A stretch of DNA of 64,000 bases, taken from Asaia sp003994335. Lineage in GTDB: Bacteria > Pseudomonadota > Alphaproteobacteria > Acetobacterales > Acetobacteraceae. The position numbers were made by a program, and so were the translations under genes. The stretch is taken from positions 62,001-126,000 of the forward strand of contig NZ_JBBCOR010000004.1 of NCBI RefSeq assembly GCF_037151175.1, written 5' to 3'. Below are positions 1-7,180 of this stretch, piece by piece; the first letter of the stretch is position 1; each line of letters opens with the position of its first letter. Under the pieces are notes generated by a model. The model made no database searches and had not been told where the DNA came from. It was given only the letters and a program-made list of their open reading frames with translations.

Positions 1-1283
1 GCGTCGATGATGGCGAGTTCGAGATCCTTGCCCATTTCGAGATGGGTATCGATGTTCTCGATCATCACGGTCGCATCGTCGACGAGGATACCTACGGCGA
101 GGGCAAGTCCGCCGAGGGTCATGATGTTGATGGATTGCCCTGCCCAGCCGAGCCCGATGATCGAGCAGAGAATGGCGAGCGGGATCGATGTGGCGATGAT
201 GACGGTGGAACGCCACGAACCAAGGAACAGGAGCACCACGATACCGGTGAGGATGGAGGCCGTGATCATCTCACGAACAACATCCTTGATCTGTTCCTTC
301 ACCATGACTGAGGCATCGGCGAGGATGGAGACCTGGACGTCCGGAGGCAGGATGGCGCGCAGGCGTGGCAGAAGGGCCTTGGTGGCGGAAACGACGTCAA
401 GGGTGGAGGCCGTGCCGCCCTTCTGGGTGATCATCTCGACGGCCTGGCGGCCCTTGACGAGCACGAGGTTGGTCTGGGGATGACCGCCTCGATACACATC
501 GGCCACGTCACGGATATAAATGACGGCATTGCCTACGCGCTTGACCGGGATATTGGCGATGTCTTCCATCGATTCCGGGGCCGCGTTTGTCTGGACCATC
601 CAGTCTGTCGCATCGATTTTCTGGTCACCGGCGGGGAGAACGATGTTCTGCGCGGTGAGCGCTGCCTGCACATCGGCGGCCGACAGGTGATGGGCGCGAA
701 GCTGCTCCTGATTGAGCGAAACCATCACGAAGCTGTCCATACCCCCATAGGGATGGGCGACGACCGCGCCCGGAACCGTGGCAAGAAGCGGACGTACACG
801 GATGACGCCGAGCTTGAACAGGTCGGAGGGGGTCTGTTTTTCGGAGGTGATCTGAAGCGCGATGACGGGAACCTGCGAGGGATCGAGCGCGACGATCATG
901 GGAGCCGGGACCTTGGGAGGCAGGCCAAGCAGGATTGTCTGTGAGATGGCGGTCACTTCTGCTTCAGCCGTGCCGACAGGAGTGCCGGGCTGGAAGTAGA
1001 TGTTGACGATCGAACGCCCGTAATAGGAATTCGACTCCATATGCTCGATGTTCTGCACAGTCGTCGTGACTGCCAGTTCGAAATTATAGGTGATTCGTCC
1101 GGCGAATTCGTTCGGCAGGAGACCGGGATAGGTCCAGATGACCGAGACGACCGGCACCTTGATTTCGGGGAATACGTCGGTAGGCGTCTTGAAGATCGAC
1201 ATGATTCCGAACATCAGAATCAGGATCGAAAAGACGACAAAGGTAAGGGGCCGCCTTAAGGCAGTTACGACGATGGCGTTCAT
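1..1283 (-). CDS. RND (HAE1/AcrB-type) efflux permease, N-terminal part
   Basis: Inner-membrane proton-driven RND multidrug efflux pump, running off the left edge, so only about 427 N-terminal residues are visible. Read on the minus strand from ATG at 1283 it begins MNAIVVTALRRPLTFVVFSI, the usual first cytoplasmic/TM segment of AcrB-like pumps. FPEIKVPVVSVIWTYPG, the porter-domain core and a TM stretch near ILTGIVVLLFLG and ILVDDATVMIEN follow. The last of these is the conserved RND TM4 signature with its two Asp residues. The periplasmic adaptor and outer-membrane channel are not in the window and may lie beyond the left edge. The substrate cannot be told. Family is clear; the drug-efflux subclass is inference. 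Confidence 0.9.
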   Translation of the reverse strand, partial: MNAIVVTALRRPLTFVVFSILILMFGIMSIFKTPTDVFPEIKVPVVSVIWTYPGLLPNEFAGRITYNFELAVTTTVQNIEHMESNSYYGRSIVNIYFQPGTPVGTAEAEVTAISQTILLGLPPKVPAPMIVALDPSQVPVIALQITSEKQTPSDLFKLGVIRVRPLLATVPGAVVAHPYGGMDSFVMVSLNQEQLRAHHLSAADVQAALTAQNIVLPAGDQKIDATDWMVQTNAAPESMEDIANIPVKRVGNAVIYIRDVADVYRGGHPQTNLVLVKGRQAVEMITQKGGTASTLDVVSATKALLPRLRAILPPDVQVSILADASVMVKEQIKDVVREMITASILTGIVVLLFLGSWRSTVIIATSIPLAILCSIIGLGWAGQSINIMTLGGLALAVGILVDDATVMIENIDTHLEMGKDLELAIID

Positions 1284-1501
1284 GAATTCATGCGCTCTCT
1301 TCTCGTACGAAGGGAAGATGCCTTACGGCAGTTTGTGTTGTTTCATTAATCCGAATTAACATTAAGAAAATGATAGCGACTGCTTTGCGTCACCCATTAC
1401 TTATTCAGATCACTCATCTTCGGATCGTATAAGCGCAGACATAAAATGTCGCATAAATGTTGTTTTACAAAATGGGCAACAACCTGATGCGAGGCCATTC
1501 T

Positions 1502-1516
1502 ATGGCGCAACGCCAT
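1502..1516. promoter_or_regulatory. Putative repressor operator box 1
   Basis: ATGGCGCAACGCCAT is a perfect 6-bp inverted repeat with a 3-bp centre, matching the boxes at 1534, 2160 and 2215. It lies about 240 bp beyond the 3' end of the Xre repressor gene. Operator function is inferred from repetition near the repressor. Confidence 0.5.
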
Positions 1517-1525
1517 GATGGATTC

Positions 1526-1554
1526 TTGACATTATGGCTCAATGCCATTAATAA
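1526..1554 (+). promoter_or_regulatory. Putative rightward promoter with operator box 2 in the spacer
   Basis: TTGACA (1526-1531) is a full -35 match. The 17-bp spacer contains the palindrome ATGGCTCAATGCCAT (1534-1548), followed by a weak -10, TAATAA (1549-1554). A repressor on this box would block polymerase. The transcript would run antisense to the repressor gene, so its target is unclear. The -10 match is poor. Confidence 0.35.
1534..1548. promoter_or_regulatory. Putative repressor operator box 2
   Basis: ATGGCTCAATGCCAT: ATGGC/GCCAT arms around five bases, the same pattern as the boxes at 1502, 2160 and 2215. It sits inside the 17-bp spacer of a candidate promoter. Confidence 0.5.
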
Positions 1555-1751
1555 GACGTTAATCGTCCAGAAGTCGGATCGACTTCAAGGCGCAGCTGGT
1601 CGGTTGAAGCTGATCAATACGCGACGGCGTGAGACGCGAGGAGCAGGGAAAGCGTGCTTGTTCACGTTCTGTTCTTGCTGCGTGCAGCGTCGCACGCCGT
1701 GTCTGCGAGTGAAGAAGGCTGTGTTCTGGATGAGCGATGACAACAAGGACG

Positions 1752-2144
1752 CTAAAAATGGTCCCCATCTGGTATCCTGGGCTGATCAGGCATGTCGGAA
1801 AGCATGTTTCTGCCCTTGTGAGACGCCGTGTCCGTGGGCTGGAGCACCAGCTCTGGGTGCAGAGCGGCAAGACGAAGGGCCATCTCTTCGTCCGTACGTC
1901 CGTTCAAAACCCCCTTCAGAAGGAAGTCGGTCGAGACCCGTAGCCGGTTCGACAGAGAGAGGATGAGAAAGACGCTTGGCGCGCGATCCCCTTTCTCGAT
2001 CTTGTTGAGAGTTGAGGCGTCGACGCCAAGAAGGCGTGCGCATTCACTCTGATTGGGGAAGACGAGTTCCCTTGCCCAGGTGATGCGTTTGCCTATGGCG
2101 CGCTGAACGATCGCAAGTGTGTCAGGGCGTTTGTGTTTGGCCAT
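1752..2144 (-). CDS. Xre-family phage repressor-like regulator
   Basis: 130-residue DNA-binding protein read leftward, divergent from the rest of the island. Residues about 20-80 form a Cro/C1-type helix-turn-helix: RITWARELVFPNQSECARLL, then GVDASTLNKIEKGDRAPS and a final helix ending in STDFLLKG. It is the only regulator in the island and probably holds it silent. I chose ATG at 2144 (MAKHKRPD) because the next upstream ATG, at 2168, falls inside operator box 3. No good Shine-Dalgarno precedes either, so the start is uncertain. No LexA-like protease domain is present, so induction need not follow the classical SOS cleavage route. Confidence 0.85.
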   Translation of the reverse strand: MAKHKRPDTLAIVQRAIGKRITWARELVFPNQSECARLLGVDASTLNKIEKGDRAPSVFLILSLSNRLRVSTDFLLKGVLNGRTDEEMALRLAALHPELVLQPTDTASHKGRNMLSDMPDQPRIPDGDHF

Positions 2145-2159
2145 GTGACATTCATAGCA

Positions 2160-2174
2160 ATGGCTCATTGCCAA
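2160..2174. promoter_or_regulatory. Putative repressor operator box 3
   Basis: ATGGCTCATTGCCAA: ATGGC/GCCAA arms, one mismatch from the perfect box. It lies 15 bp upstream of the repressor start at 2144, placed for autoregulation. Confidence 0.5.
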
Positions 2175-2214
2175 ATCCAGTGGGTATTTGCGCACCCTTG
2201 CGCTGCGCACGCTG

Positions 2215-2229
2215 ATGGCAAAATGCCAT
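2215..2229. promoter_or_regulatory. Putative repressor operator box 4
   Basis: ATGGCAAAATGCCAT is a perfect 6-bp inverted repeat with a 3-bp centre. It lies 24 bp upstream of the rightward early gene starting at 2254, placed to control rightward transcription. Confidence 0.55.
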
Positions 2230-2253
2230 AAAAGCTGGATCCGGGAGGAAGTG

Positions 2254-2487
2254 ATGAGATTGAGTCGAGATAAGGGTCGGCGTGCTGCGACAGGAGCGGA
2301 TCTCGTCCGCGCTCTGGCAGGTCTCGGGATGTCAGTAGGGCCGGCTTCTGCGCGAATACCGCGGCCGGGGCCCGAGGAGCGCGATGATACTGGCGCTCTG
2401 CCAGCAGGACATCCTGTGAGTTGGCAAGCGCTGTGGAAGGAGGAAATCGCCCCGGACTATCGCAGGGTGGCCTTTCGGAGCGGTTAG
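2254..2487 (+). CDS. Small early phage protein, unknown
   Basis: 77-residue basic N-terminus protein with no family I recognise. ATG at 2254 is preceded by a strong GGGAGG about 6 nt upstream, which favours it over the longer frame from 2188 that would run through operator box 4. It is the first rightward gene after the repressor, the position of cro-type or early regulatory genes in lambdoid layouts, but it shows no obvious helix-turn-helix. The opposite-strand frame over the same bases is treated as a shadow. Confidence 0.5.
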   Translation: MRLSRDKGRRAATGADLVRALAGLGMSVGPASARIPRPGPEERDDTGALPAGHPVSWQALWKEEIAPDYRRVAFRSG

Positions 2488-2582
2488 CCCCGTGTGCGAG
2501 ATACAGGGATGACATGGAGCGTCGACTATGTGACGCGATAGGGTTGCGCGGCTGAGGCAGTTGATTGGGTTAGGGGCAGGAT

Positions 2583-3074
2583 ATGAGGAGACGGCAGGAC
2601 ATTTTGCAGGAGGAGGCGGTTGTGCCGACGCCCGAGCGCATGAAGCGCGATCGTTTTAGAAAGCAGGGCGATGCGCTCAAGGTGCTGAGCACCGTGATCA
2701 AGCTTCAAGAGGCAGGGGATATCGGCGATGATGAGGTGGCTGCTGCCACGCGCTGGCGCAAGGAATATGATTTTGCCGTACTAGGGGTGGTCGACTCTCC
2801 TGACGCAGATCGTCCCGTCGAGAAAGGCGATATCCACACCTGGATGTTGGGGCGAGGAAAATGCGCCGAGAGACTGAGACAACTCAGCGAGACTCTCGGG
2901 ACGGCGGTGCAAGCGCGTATCGACATGATGCTCGTGCGGGAGATGAGCTTTCCTGAAATGGCCCGACTGATTTACCCGGCAGGCCCGAGGGCGCAGGCGC
3001 GCACGAAGACCGTCGCACAATGTGCCCTCGCTCTTGAGCAGTTGAGTGAATATTATAAGAATAAAAAATATTGA
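2583..3074 (+). CDS. Phage protein with DUF6456-like helical region
   Basis: 163-residue soluble protein with no signal peptide or TM segment. Residues about 55-160 are predicted mostly helical by eye: AATRWRKEYDFAVLG, then a central helix around RLRQLSETLG, MLVREMSFPEMARLIYP, and a C-terminal TKTVAQCALALEQLSEYY. This spacing resembles the DUF6456 domain of alphaproteobacterial and phage proteins, sometimes found near regulatory genes. The match is from memory of the pattern and weak. It may be an activator of the late genes, since it lies between the repressor region and terminase, but that is inference. Confidence 0.6.
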   Translation: MRRRQDILQEEAVVPTPERMKRDRFRKQGDALKVLSTVIKLQEAGDIGDDEVAAATRWRKEYDFAVLGVVDSPDADRPVEKGDIHTWMLGRGKCAERLRQLSETLGTAVQARIDMMLVREMSFPEMARLIYPAGPRAQARTKTVAQCALALEQLSEYYKNKKY

Positions 3075-3099
3075 TTTATTTGAATAAACATAGTATATA
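3071..3099 (+). promoter_or_regulatory. Putative promoter of the structural gene cluster
   Basis: TTGATT (3071-3076), 17 bp, TATATA (3094-3099) inside a strikingly AT-rich 70-bp stretch (3053-3125) that contrasts with the GC-rich surroundings. It lies 34 bp upstream of the gene at 3133, the first of the uninterrupted late cluster. Confidence 0.45.
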
Positions 3100-3132
3100 G
3101 TTTCTATCATCACATAATTATGGATTAAAGGC

Positions 3133-3522
3133 GTGGCCAGCATTTCTGTTGGAGACGTCGTCGCATGCCGCCAGGGTTTTTTTCTGGTTATCGGTGTGAC
3201 CATCGCCACGACATTTGTCTGTCCGTTTGTCGTGTCATCGGAATTGCGTCACCGGGCGGATCTCGATCTGTCCTGGAGTGATCTGGTGCAAGCCAATCTC
3301 CCATATCCGAACATGCGGTTACGCGCCGTGCCATGTCGGCGCCAGCGCGCCAGTTTCTCCAGGATTGGAACGGTTCGCTCTGCCTGTGTTCGCAGGGCTA
3401 TGGACAAGCTGAATGACGAAATGGGGCAGAGCGATCGGGTCAATCATGCCGCTCGCCCGGGGCAGGTTCCCAATGAGACGAGAAAATCGCGGCACGCAAG
3501 ACGACACATGGATCTGCGATAA
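3133..3522 (+). CDS. PemK/MazF-like small protein in phage cluster
   Basis: 129 residues from a GTG start. The N-terminal 95 residues look like the small beta-barrel PemK/MazF fold: SVGDVVACRQGFFLVIGVT at the start (GD-V-h... strand), CPFVVSSE in the middle, DLDLSWSDLVQANLP and MRLRAVPCRR, then SRIGTVRSACVRRAMDKL at the end. MazF-family members are ribosome-associated or free mRNA endonuclease toxins, or simply non-toxic barrel proteins. No antitoxin gene is adjacent. The C-terminal 35 residues are basic and disordered. Assignment is by pattern only. It lies just before terminase, so a role in packaging or nucleic-acid handling is equally possible. Confidence 0.5.
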   Translation: MASISVGDVVACRQGFFLVIGVTIATTFVCPFVVSSELRHRADLDLSWSDLVQANLPYPNMRLRAVPCRRQRASFSRIGTVRSACVRRAMDKLNDEMGQSDRVNHAARPGQVPNETRKSRHARRHMDLR

Positions 3523-3537
3523 CAAGGTGGAGCCAAA

Positions 3538-3975
3538 ATGAAGCAAGGGCTCGTCAGAAAAGGGCGTGCACAGGGCGTGACCCTGAAAAAAGCCTTTCTT
3601 GAGCAACTGAAAAAGAGCGGGAATGTCTCAGAGGCAGCGCGGGCCGCCGGGATTGATCGCAAGACGGCGTATAACTGGCGCCATCATGACCCGGCGTTCA
3701 ATGAGCATTGGAAGCAGGCTCTTGAGGAAGCGACCGATCTGCTGGAGGCGGAGGCGCGGCGTCGCGCTCTGGATGGGTATGAAGAGCCACTCCTATATGG
3801 AGGGCGGCTGATCTACGATCCGGAAGGGCGGCCTGTGACGCGAAAACGCTACAGTGACGGGCTGCTTCGTATGCTGTTGAGGGCGCATCGCCCAGCCTCC
3901 TTCCGTGATACGCGTGCGGTTGAGGAAGGAAGCGAGCCCGAATTGTCGCTGAACGAGGGTGATGACGCGCTCTAG
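3538..3975 (+). CDS. Terminase small subunit-like protein
   Basis: 145 residues. The N-terminal part carries a clear helix-turn-helix of the kind used by phage terminase small subunits: LKKSGNVSEAARAAGIDRKT, then AYNWRHHDPAFNEHWKQAL. LLEAEARRRALDGYEEP and a loop with GGRLIYDPEG follow, both typical of TerS proteins that bind the packaging site. It overlaps the large terminase gene by 17 bp, which implies coupled translation. Its role would be DNA recognition and loading of TerL for head filling. Confidence 0.85.
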   Translation: MKQGLVRKGRAQGVTLKKAFLEQLKKSGNVSEAARAAGIDRKTAYNWRHHDPAFNEHWKQALEEATDLLEAEARRRALDGYEEPLLYGGRLIYDPEGRPVTRKRYSDGLLRMLLRAHRPASFRDTRAVEEGSEPELSLNEGDDAL

Positions 3976-5287
3976 GCCGGGCTTTGCGCTGACCCCTGTG
4001 CAGGAAGAAGCCAACCGTCTGCTAGGTGGGGTGGCGCGACATATCTTGCTGCGCGGCGGCTCACGATCAGGGAAGACCTTCGTCCTGATCAGGGCGCTTG
4101 TTGTCAGGGCACTGAGGGTCCCGCATTCGCGTCACGGCGTATTCAGGCATCGTCAGATCGCGCTGAGGGCAAGCGTGATTCAGGATACTTTCCCGAAAGT
4201 CATGCGCTGCTGTTTTGCTCATGTGCGATACAAATGGGATGGTCAGAGCAACAGAGTGCTTTTCGCCAATGGGTCGTCGATCCTTTTCGGCGGGTTGGAT
4301 GATTCCACGCGTACAGAGAAGATCCTGGGTCTCGAATTTGCGACGATCTATCTGAATGAAGCAAGCCAGATCAGTTATGGCGCCCGCAACATGTTGCTGA
4401 CGCGCCTTGCCCAGCGCTGTGCTCTCAGGACACGGGAATATATCGATGCGAATCCGCCAACGACGGATCACTGGCTGTATGCCTTGTTCGAAGCTGGCGT
4501 AGAGCCGCGTTCGGGTCTGCCGCACGGGGAGCCGGGTCTTTATGCCTCGATGATGATGAATCCGGATCAGAACCGGATCAATCTGAGTGACGCTTATTTA
4601 CATCAACTCGATGCGCTGCCGGAGCGCGAGCGCAGACGGTTCCTGTTCGGTGAGTATCAGTCTGCGGTTGAGGGCGCTCTGTGGCGTATGGATATGTTTC
4701 GCCGTCGTGCCGCTGTCAGCGAGGAGACACGCGCGGCGATCATCGCGGAGATGCGCCGGATCGTGGTGGCGGTTGACCCCTCTGGTGCATCTGGGCCTCA
4801 GGATCTGGGGGCGGACGAGATCGGCATTGTCGTGGCGGCGATCGACCACGTGGGCATGGCTCATGTGCTTGAAGATTGCTCGGTGCGCGATACGCCAATG
4901 GGCTGGGCGCAGCGCGTCATCCAGAGTGCGGCGCTCTGGCAGGCAGACAAGATCGTGGCGGAACGTAATTTTGGCGGCGCGCTTGTCGAGGCGACTTTAC
5001 GCAGTATCGACCCTGCAGCCTCGCTCAGGATGGTGACCGCGTCACGCGGGAAATCTGCTCGCGCAGAGCCTGTTGCAGCGCTCTATGAACAGGGGCGGGT
5101 GGCGCATCACGGGCGCTTCGCGGAGCTGGAATCCCAGCTCTGCCTGTTTTCGATGAGGGGGTATGGCGGCGCCGCCTCGCCTGATCGGGCAGATGCGTTG
5201 ATCTGGGCATTGAGCGAACTGATGCTCGAGCCGCAAGCGGTTAAGGGTCGCTGGCAGGACCAGGGATGGTTCAGCCTCTCTCGGTGA
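3959..5287 (+). CDS. Terminase large subunit
   Basis: 442-residue DNA-packaging motor with all core motifs. ATPase: Walker A GGSRSGKT (33-40) and Walker B-like IYLNEAS (130-136, hydrophobic strand ending in catalytic Glu). RNase H-fold nuclease: VDPS with D273, an acidic AERNFGG (E335) and SPDRADALIWA (D409/D412). The set of acidic residues argues that it is catalytically intact. It should cut concatemeric or chromosomal DNA and pump it through the portal. Intact TerL in an element without replication genes is what one expects of a packaging-competent domesticated phage. Confidence 0.95.
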   Translation: MMTRSRPGFALTPVQEEANRLLGGVARHILLRGGSRSGKTFVLIRALVVRALRVPHSRHGVFRHRQIALRASVIQDTFPKVMRCCFAHVRYKWDGQSNRVLFANGSSILFGGLDDSTRTEKILGLEFATIYLNEASQISYGARNMLLTRLAQRCALRTREYIDANPPTTDHWLYALFEAGVEPRSGLPHGEPGLYASMMMNPDQNRINLSDAYLHQLDALPERERRRFLFGEYQSAVEGALWRMDMFRRRAAVSEETRAAIIAEMRRIVVAVDPSGASGPQDLGADEIGIVVAAIDHVGMAHVLEDCSVRDTPMGWAQRVIQSAALWQADKIVAERNFGGALVEATLRSIDPAASLRMVTASRGKSARAEPVAALYEQGRVAHHGRFAELESQLCLFSMRGYGGAASPDRADALIWALSELMLEPQAVKGRWQDQGWFSLSR

Positions 5288-5297
5288 AGGATAAAGC

Positions 5298-6722
5298 ATG
5301 GATTGGCTGGCATTGCAGGAAAAATTCGCCGCATTGCCGGGCATGACGCCGCGTACGAGGCGGCTGCTCGCTTTGCAGCGTGTTCTGGAAGGGACGCAAT
5401 ATGATGTGTTGCCACATCCGTTTGCGCGGGAAAGGAGCGTCTCTGGGGAGTATATTCCTCTTTCGGACCGCAGACCTTCAGTGCGAACCAATCTGTGCCG
5501 CACAGTCGTGGATGAGATGGTGTCGCTCCTTTTTGGCAATTCCCATTGGCCGCTGGTTGTGGCGGAAGCGGCAGAGACCGCAGGAGTCCTGAACAACTTT
5601 GCCCTGGAGGCAGGGTTGTCCGCCTTCATGATGCAAGTCGCTACGCGGGGTTCTGTGGGATCTGTAGCGATCTGGGTGGAGATTTCAGCGAACAGGCCCT
5701 GTCTTACTTTGCTGGAGACGGCCTATCTGACGCCAGAATGGGATCCGACGGGCGCGCTTTTACGTGTTACCGAGCGTTTTATGGTGACCGGGCGCGAGCT
5801 TGCGGCAAGTGGTTATCCTGTCGAGCCTAAGGAGTATGCGGCGCGGTTCTGGTGGCAACGGCGCTGGACATGCGACGCGGTCGAGATTTCGGTTCCGCGC
5901 CCTGTCGAGCAGGAAGGAGAGCCGCCTCTCGACACGATGCGTAGCACTATGCATGGGCTTGGTTTCGTTCCCGTGGTCTGGATCAGGAATCCGGGGGCAG
6001 TATCGGTGCGCGACCCGGACGGCGAATGCAGTTTCGAGCGGGCGATCGATACGGTGATCGAAGCGGATTATCTGCTCTCACAAGCCGGGCGTGGGCTGAA
6101 GTATGGTTCCGATCCGACGCTTGTTCTCAAGACGCCTGATTTGCTTGAGGGGCCTGCGCGACAGGGAGGCGCCGCGTCGGCGTTGACCCTGCCGCCAGAG
6201 GGGGATGCGAAGCTGCTGGAGATCAATGGGGCCGCGGCTGGAGCCGTGCTTGCCCATTATCGGGAGCTGCGCCAGCTCGTCCTCGAGCAGCTGCACGGCA
6301 ACCGGACCCATGGCGATCGGCTCGGCACGGCACAATCCGGCCGCGCCATGGAATTGATGTGCCAGCCTTTGATCTGGATGGCCGACAGGTTGCGCGGAAC
6401 TTATGGCGATTGCGGGGTCCTGGCGCTCTACCGAATGCTATGTCGCTTTTCCAGCGCGCTCCCGAACGGGATTCTTATCGGTTGCGAGCAGTATCGAAAT
6501 CTGGACCCCACCGGTTTGTCGCTGCAATGGCCGGCCTGGTTCACAGCTGATGAGGCAGAGTTTCAGCCTCTCGCTCATGGGCTTGTCGAGGCGGTTTCAG
6601 CCAGGTTGTTGAGCCGGGAAACAGCAGCGCGTCTTTATGCCTGTGCGGTTGGAATTTCTGATCCTGCAGCTGAATGGAAGAAAATCGAGGCACACGATCC
6701 TGCCTCGGTGCAGAATTTCTGA
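5298..6722 (+). CDS. Phage portal protein
   Basis: 474-residue portal, the dodecameric ring at the capsid vertex. The region SVRTNLCRTVVDEMVSLLFG near residues 68-87 is characteristic of SPP1 gp6-like portals. A long helical region follows with a conserved loop LEQLHGNRTHGDRLGTAQSG before the crown. It begins 10 bp after TerL, in the canonical TerS-TerL-portal order. The length agrees with the family. No frameshift or truncation is seen. Confidence 0.88.
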   Translation: MDWLALQEKFAALPGMTPRTRRLLALQRVLEGTQYDVLPHPFARERSVSGEYIPLSDRRPSVRTNLCRTVVDEMVSLLFGNSHWPLVVAEAAETAGVLNNFALEAGLSAFMMQVATRGSVGSVAIWVEISANRPCLTLLETAYLTPEWDPTGALLRVTERFMVTGRELAASGYPVEPKEYAARFWWQRRWTCDAVEISVPRPVEQEGEPPLDTMRSTMHGLGFVPVVWIRNPGAVSVRDPDGECSFERAIDTVIEADYLLSQAGRGLKYGSDPTLVLKTPDLLEGPARQGGAASALTLPPEGDAKLLEINGAAAGAVLAHYRELRQLVLEQLHGNRTHGDRLGTAQSGRAMELMCQPLIWMADRLRGTYGDCGVLALYRMLCRFSSALPNGILIGCEQYRNLDPTGLSLQWPAWFTADEAEFQPLAHGLVEAVSARLLSRETAARLYACAVGISDPAAEWKKIEAHDPASVQNF

Positions 6723-6726
6723 GGAA

Positions 6727-7167
6727 ATGGCCGAAATGTCGGATGACGTTGATGTGTTGCGCGCCTCTGTGGCCGCTCTCACTGCCGAGCGGGATGCCCT
6801 CGTCCAGGCGCATGAGATGGAATTGTCGCGGATCAGGAGTGAGGCGCGCGAAAGCGCAGTGACGAGCGCCTTGCGTAGCGAGGCGATCCGGCTCGGTGCG
6901 CATGATGCGGATGCCGTGATCGCTCTGATGGATCGCTCCGGGATCAGCTGGTCCGATGCAGGGGGGCTATCGGGTGTCGAAGATGCGATGAATCGTGCGC
7001 GTGAGGCGCGGGGCTTTCTCTTTCGCGAGGAACGTATCGGGCTGCCAGGATCGACGGGCGTCGGTACGGCGCCCAGGCCCGCACCTGCGCAAGCTCAGGA
7101 TGCGCGCCTTTTGCCGCAGCAGGATTATGCGGCACGCAAGCGACAGTTTCTTGCCGGGATTATCTGA
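6727..7167 (+). CDS. Capsid scaffolding-like protein
   Basis: 146 residues from ATG 6727, whose Shine-Dalgarno GAGGAA overlaps the portal stop. Residues 5-50 form a likely coiled coil (VAALTAERDALVQAHEMELS, then RIRSEARESAVTSA). The middle holds a motif LGAHDADAVIALMDRSGI, often seen in phage scaffold or minor head proteins just upstream of the major capsid gene. The C-terminus ends LPQQDYAARKRQFLAGI, resembling the capsid-binding tail of scaffolds. A longer frame starts at 6637 but would overlap the portal by 86 bp. No separate head protease gene is seen. Confidence 0.72.
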   Translation: MAEMSDDVDVLRASVAALTAERDALVQAHEMELSRIRSEARESAVTSALRSEAIRLGAHDADAVIALMDRSGISWSDAGGLSGVEDAMNRAREARGFLFREERIGLPGSTGVGTAPRPAPAQAQDARLLPQQDYAARKRQFLAGII

Positions 7168-7180
7168 ATAACGGGTCGGG

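Larger units (their letters stand above)
1284..1751. other. Intergenic region between RND pump and phage island
   Basis: 468 bp without a convincing gene. The first half (about 1330-1480) is AT-rich, lies upstream of the RND start at 1283 and probably holds its promoter. The second half holds two ATGGC palindromes (1502-1516 and 1534-1548) matching those at the repressor promoter region, so the left limit of the phage island is probably near 1500. Open frames crossing it have low-complexity, Cys/Arg-rich translations and no ribosome-binding site, and I treat them as non-coding. Confidence 0.6.

Noticed and set aside
1457..1966. Plus-strand frame of 169 codons over the repressor 3' region
   Set aside because: No ribosome site, Cys/Arg-rich low-complexity translation, antisense to the well-supported Xre gene; treated as a shadow.
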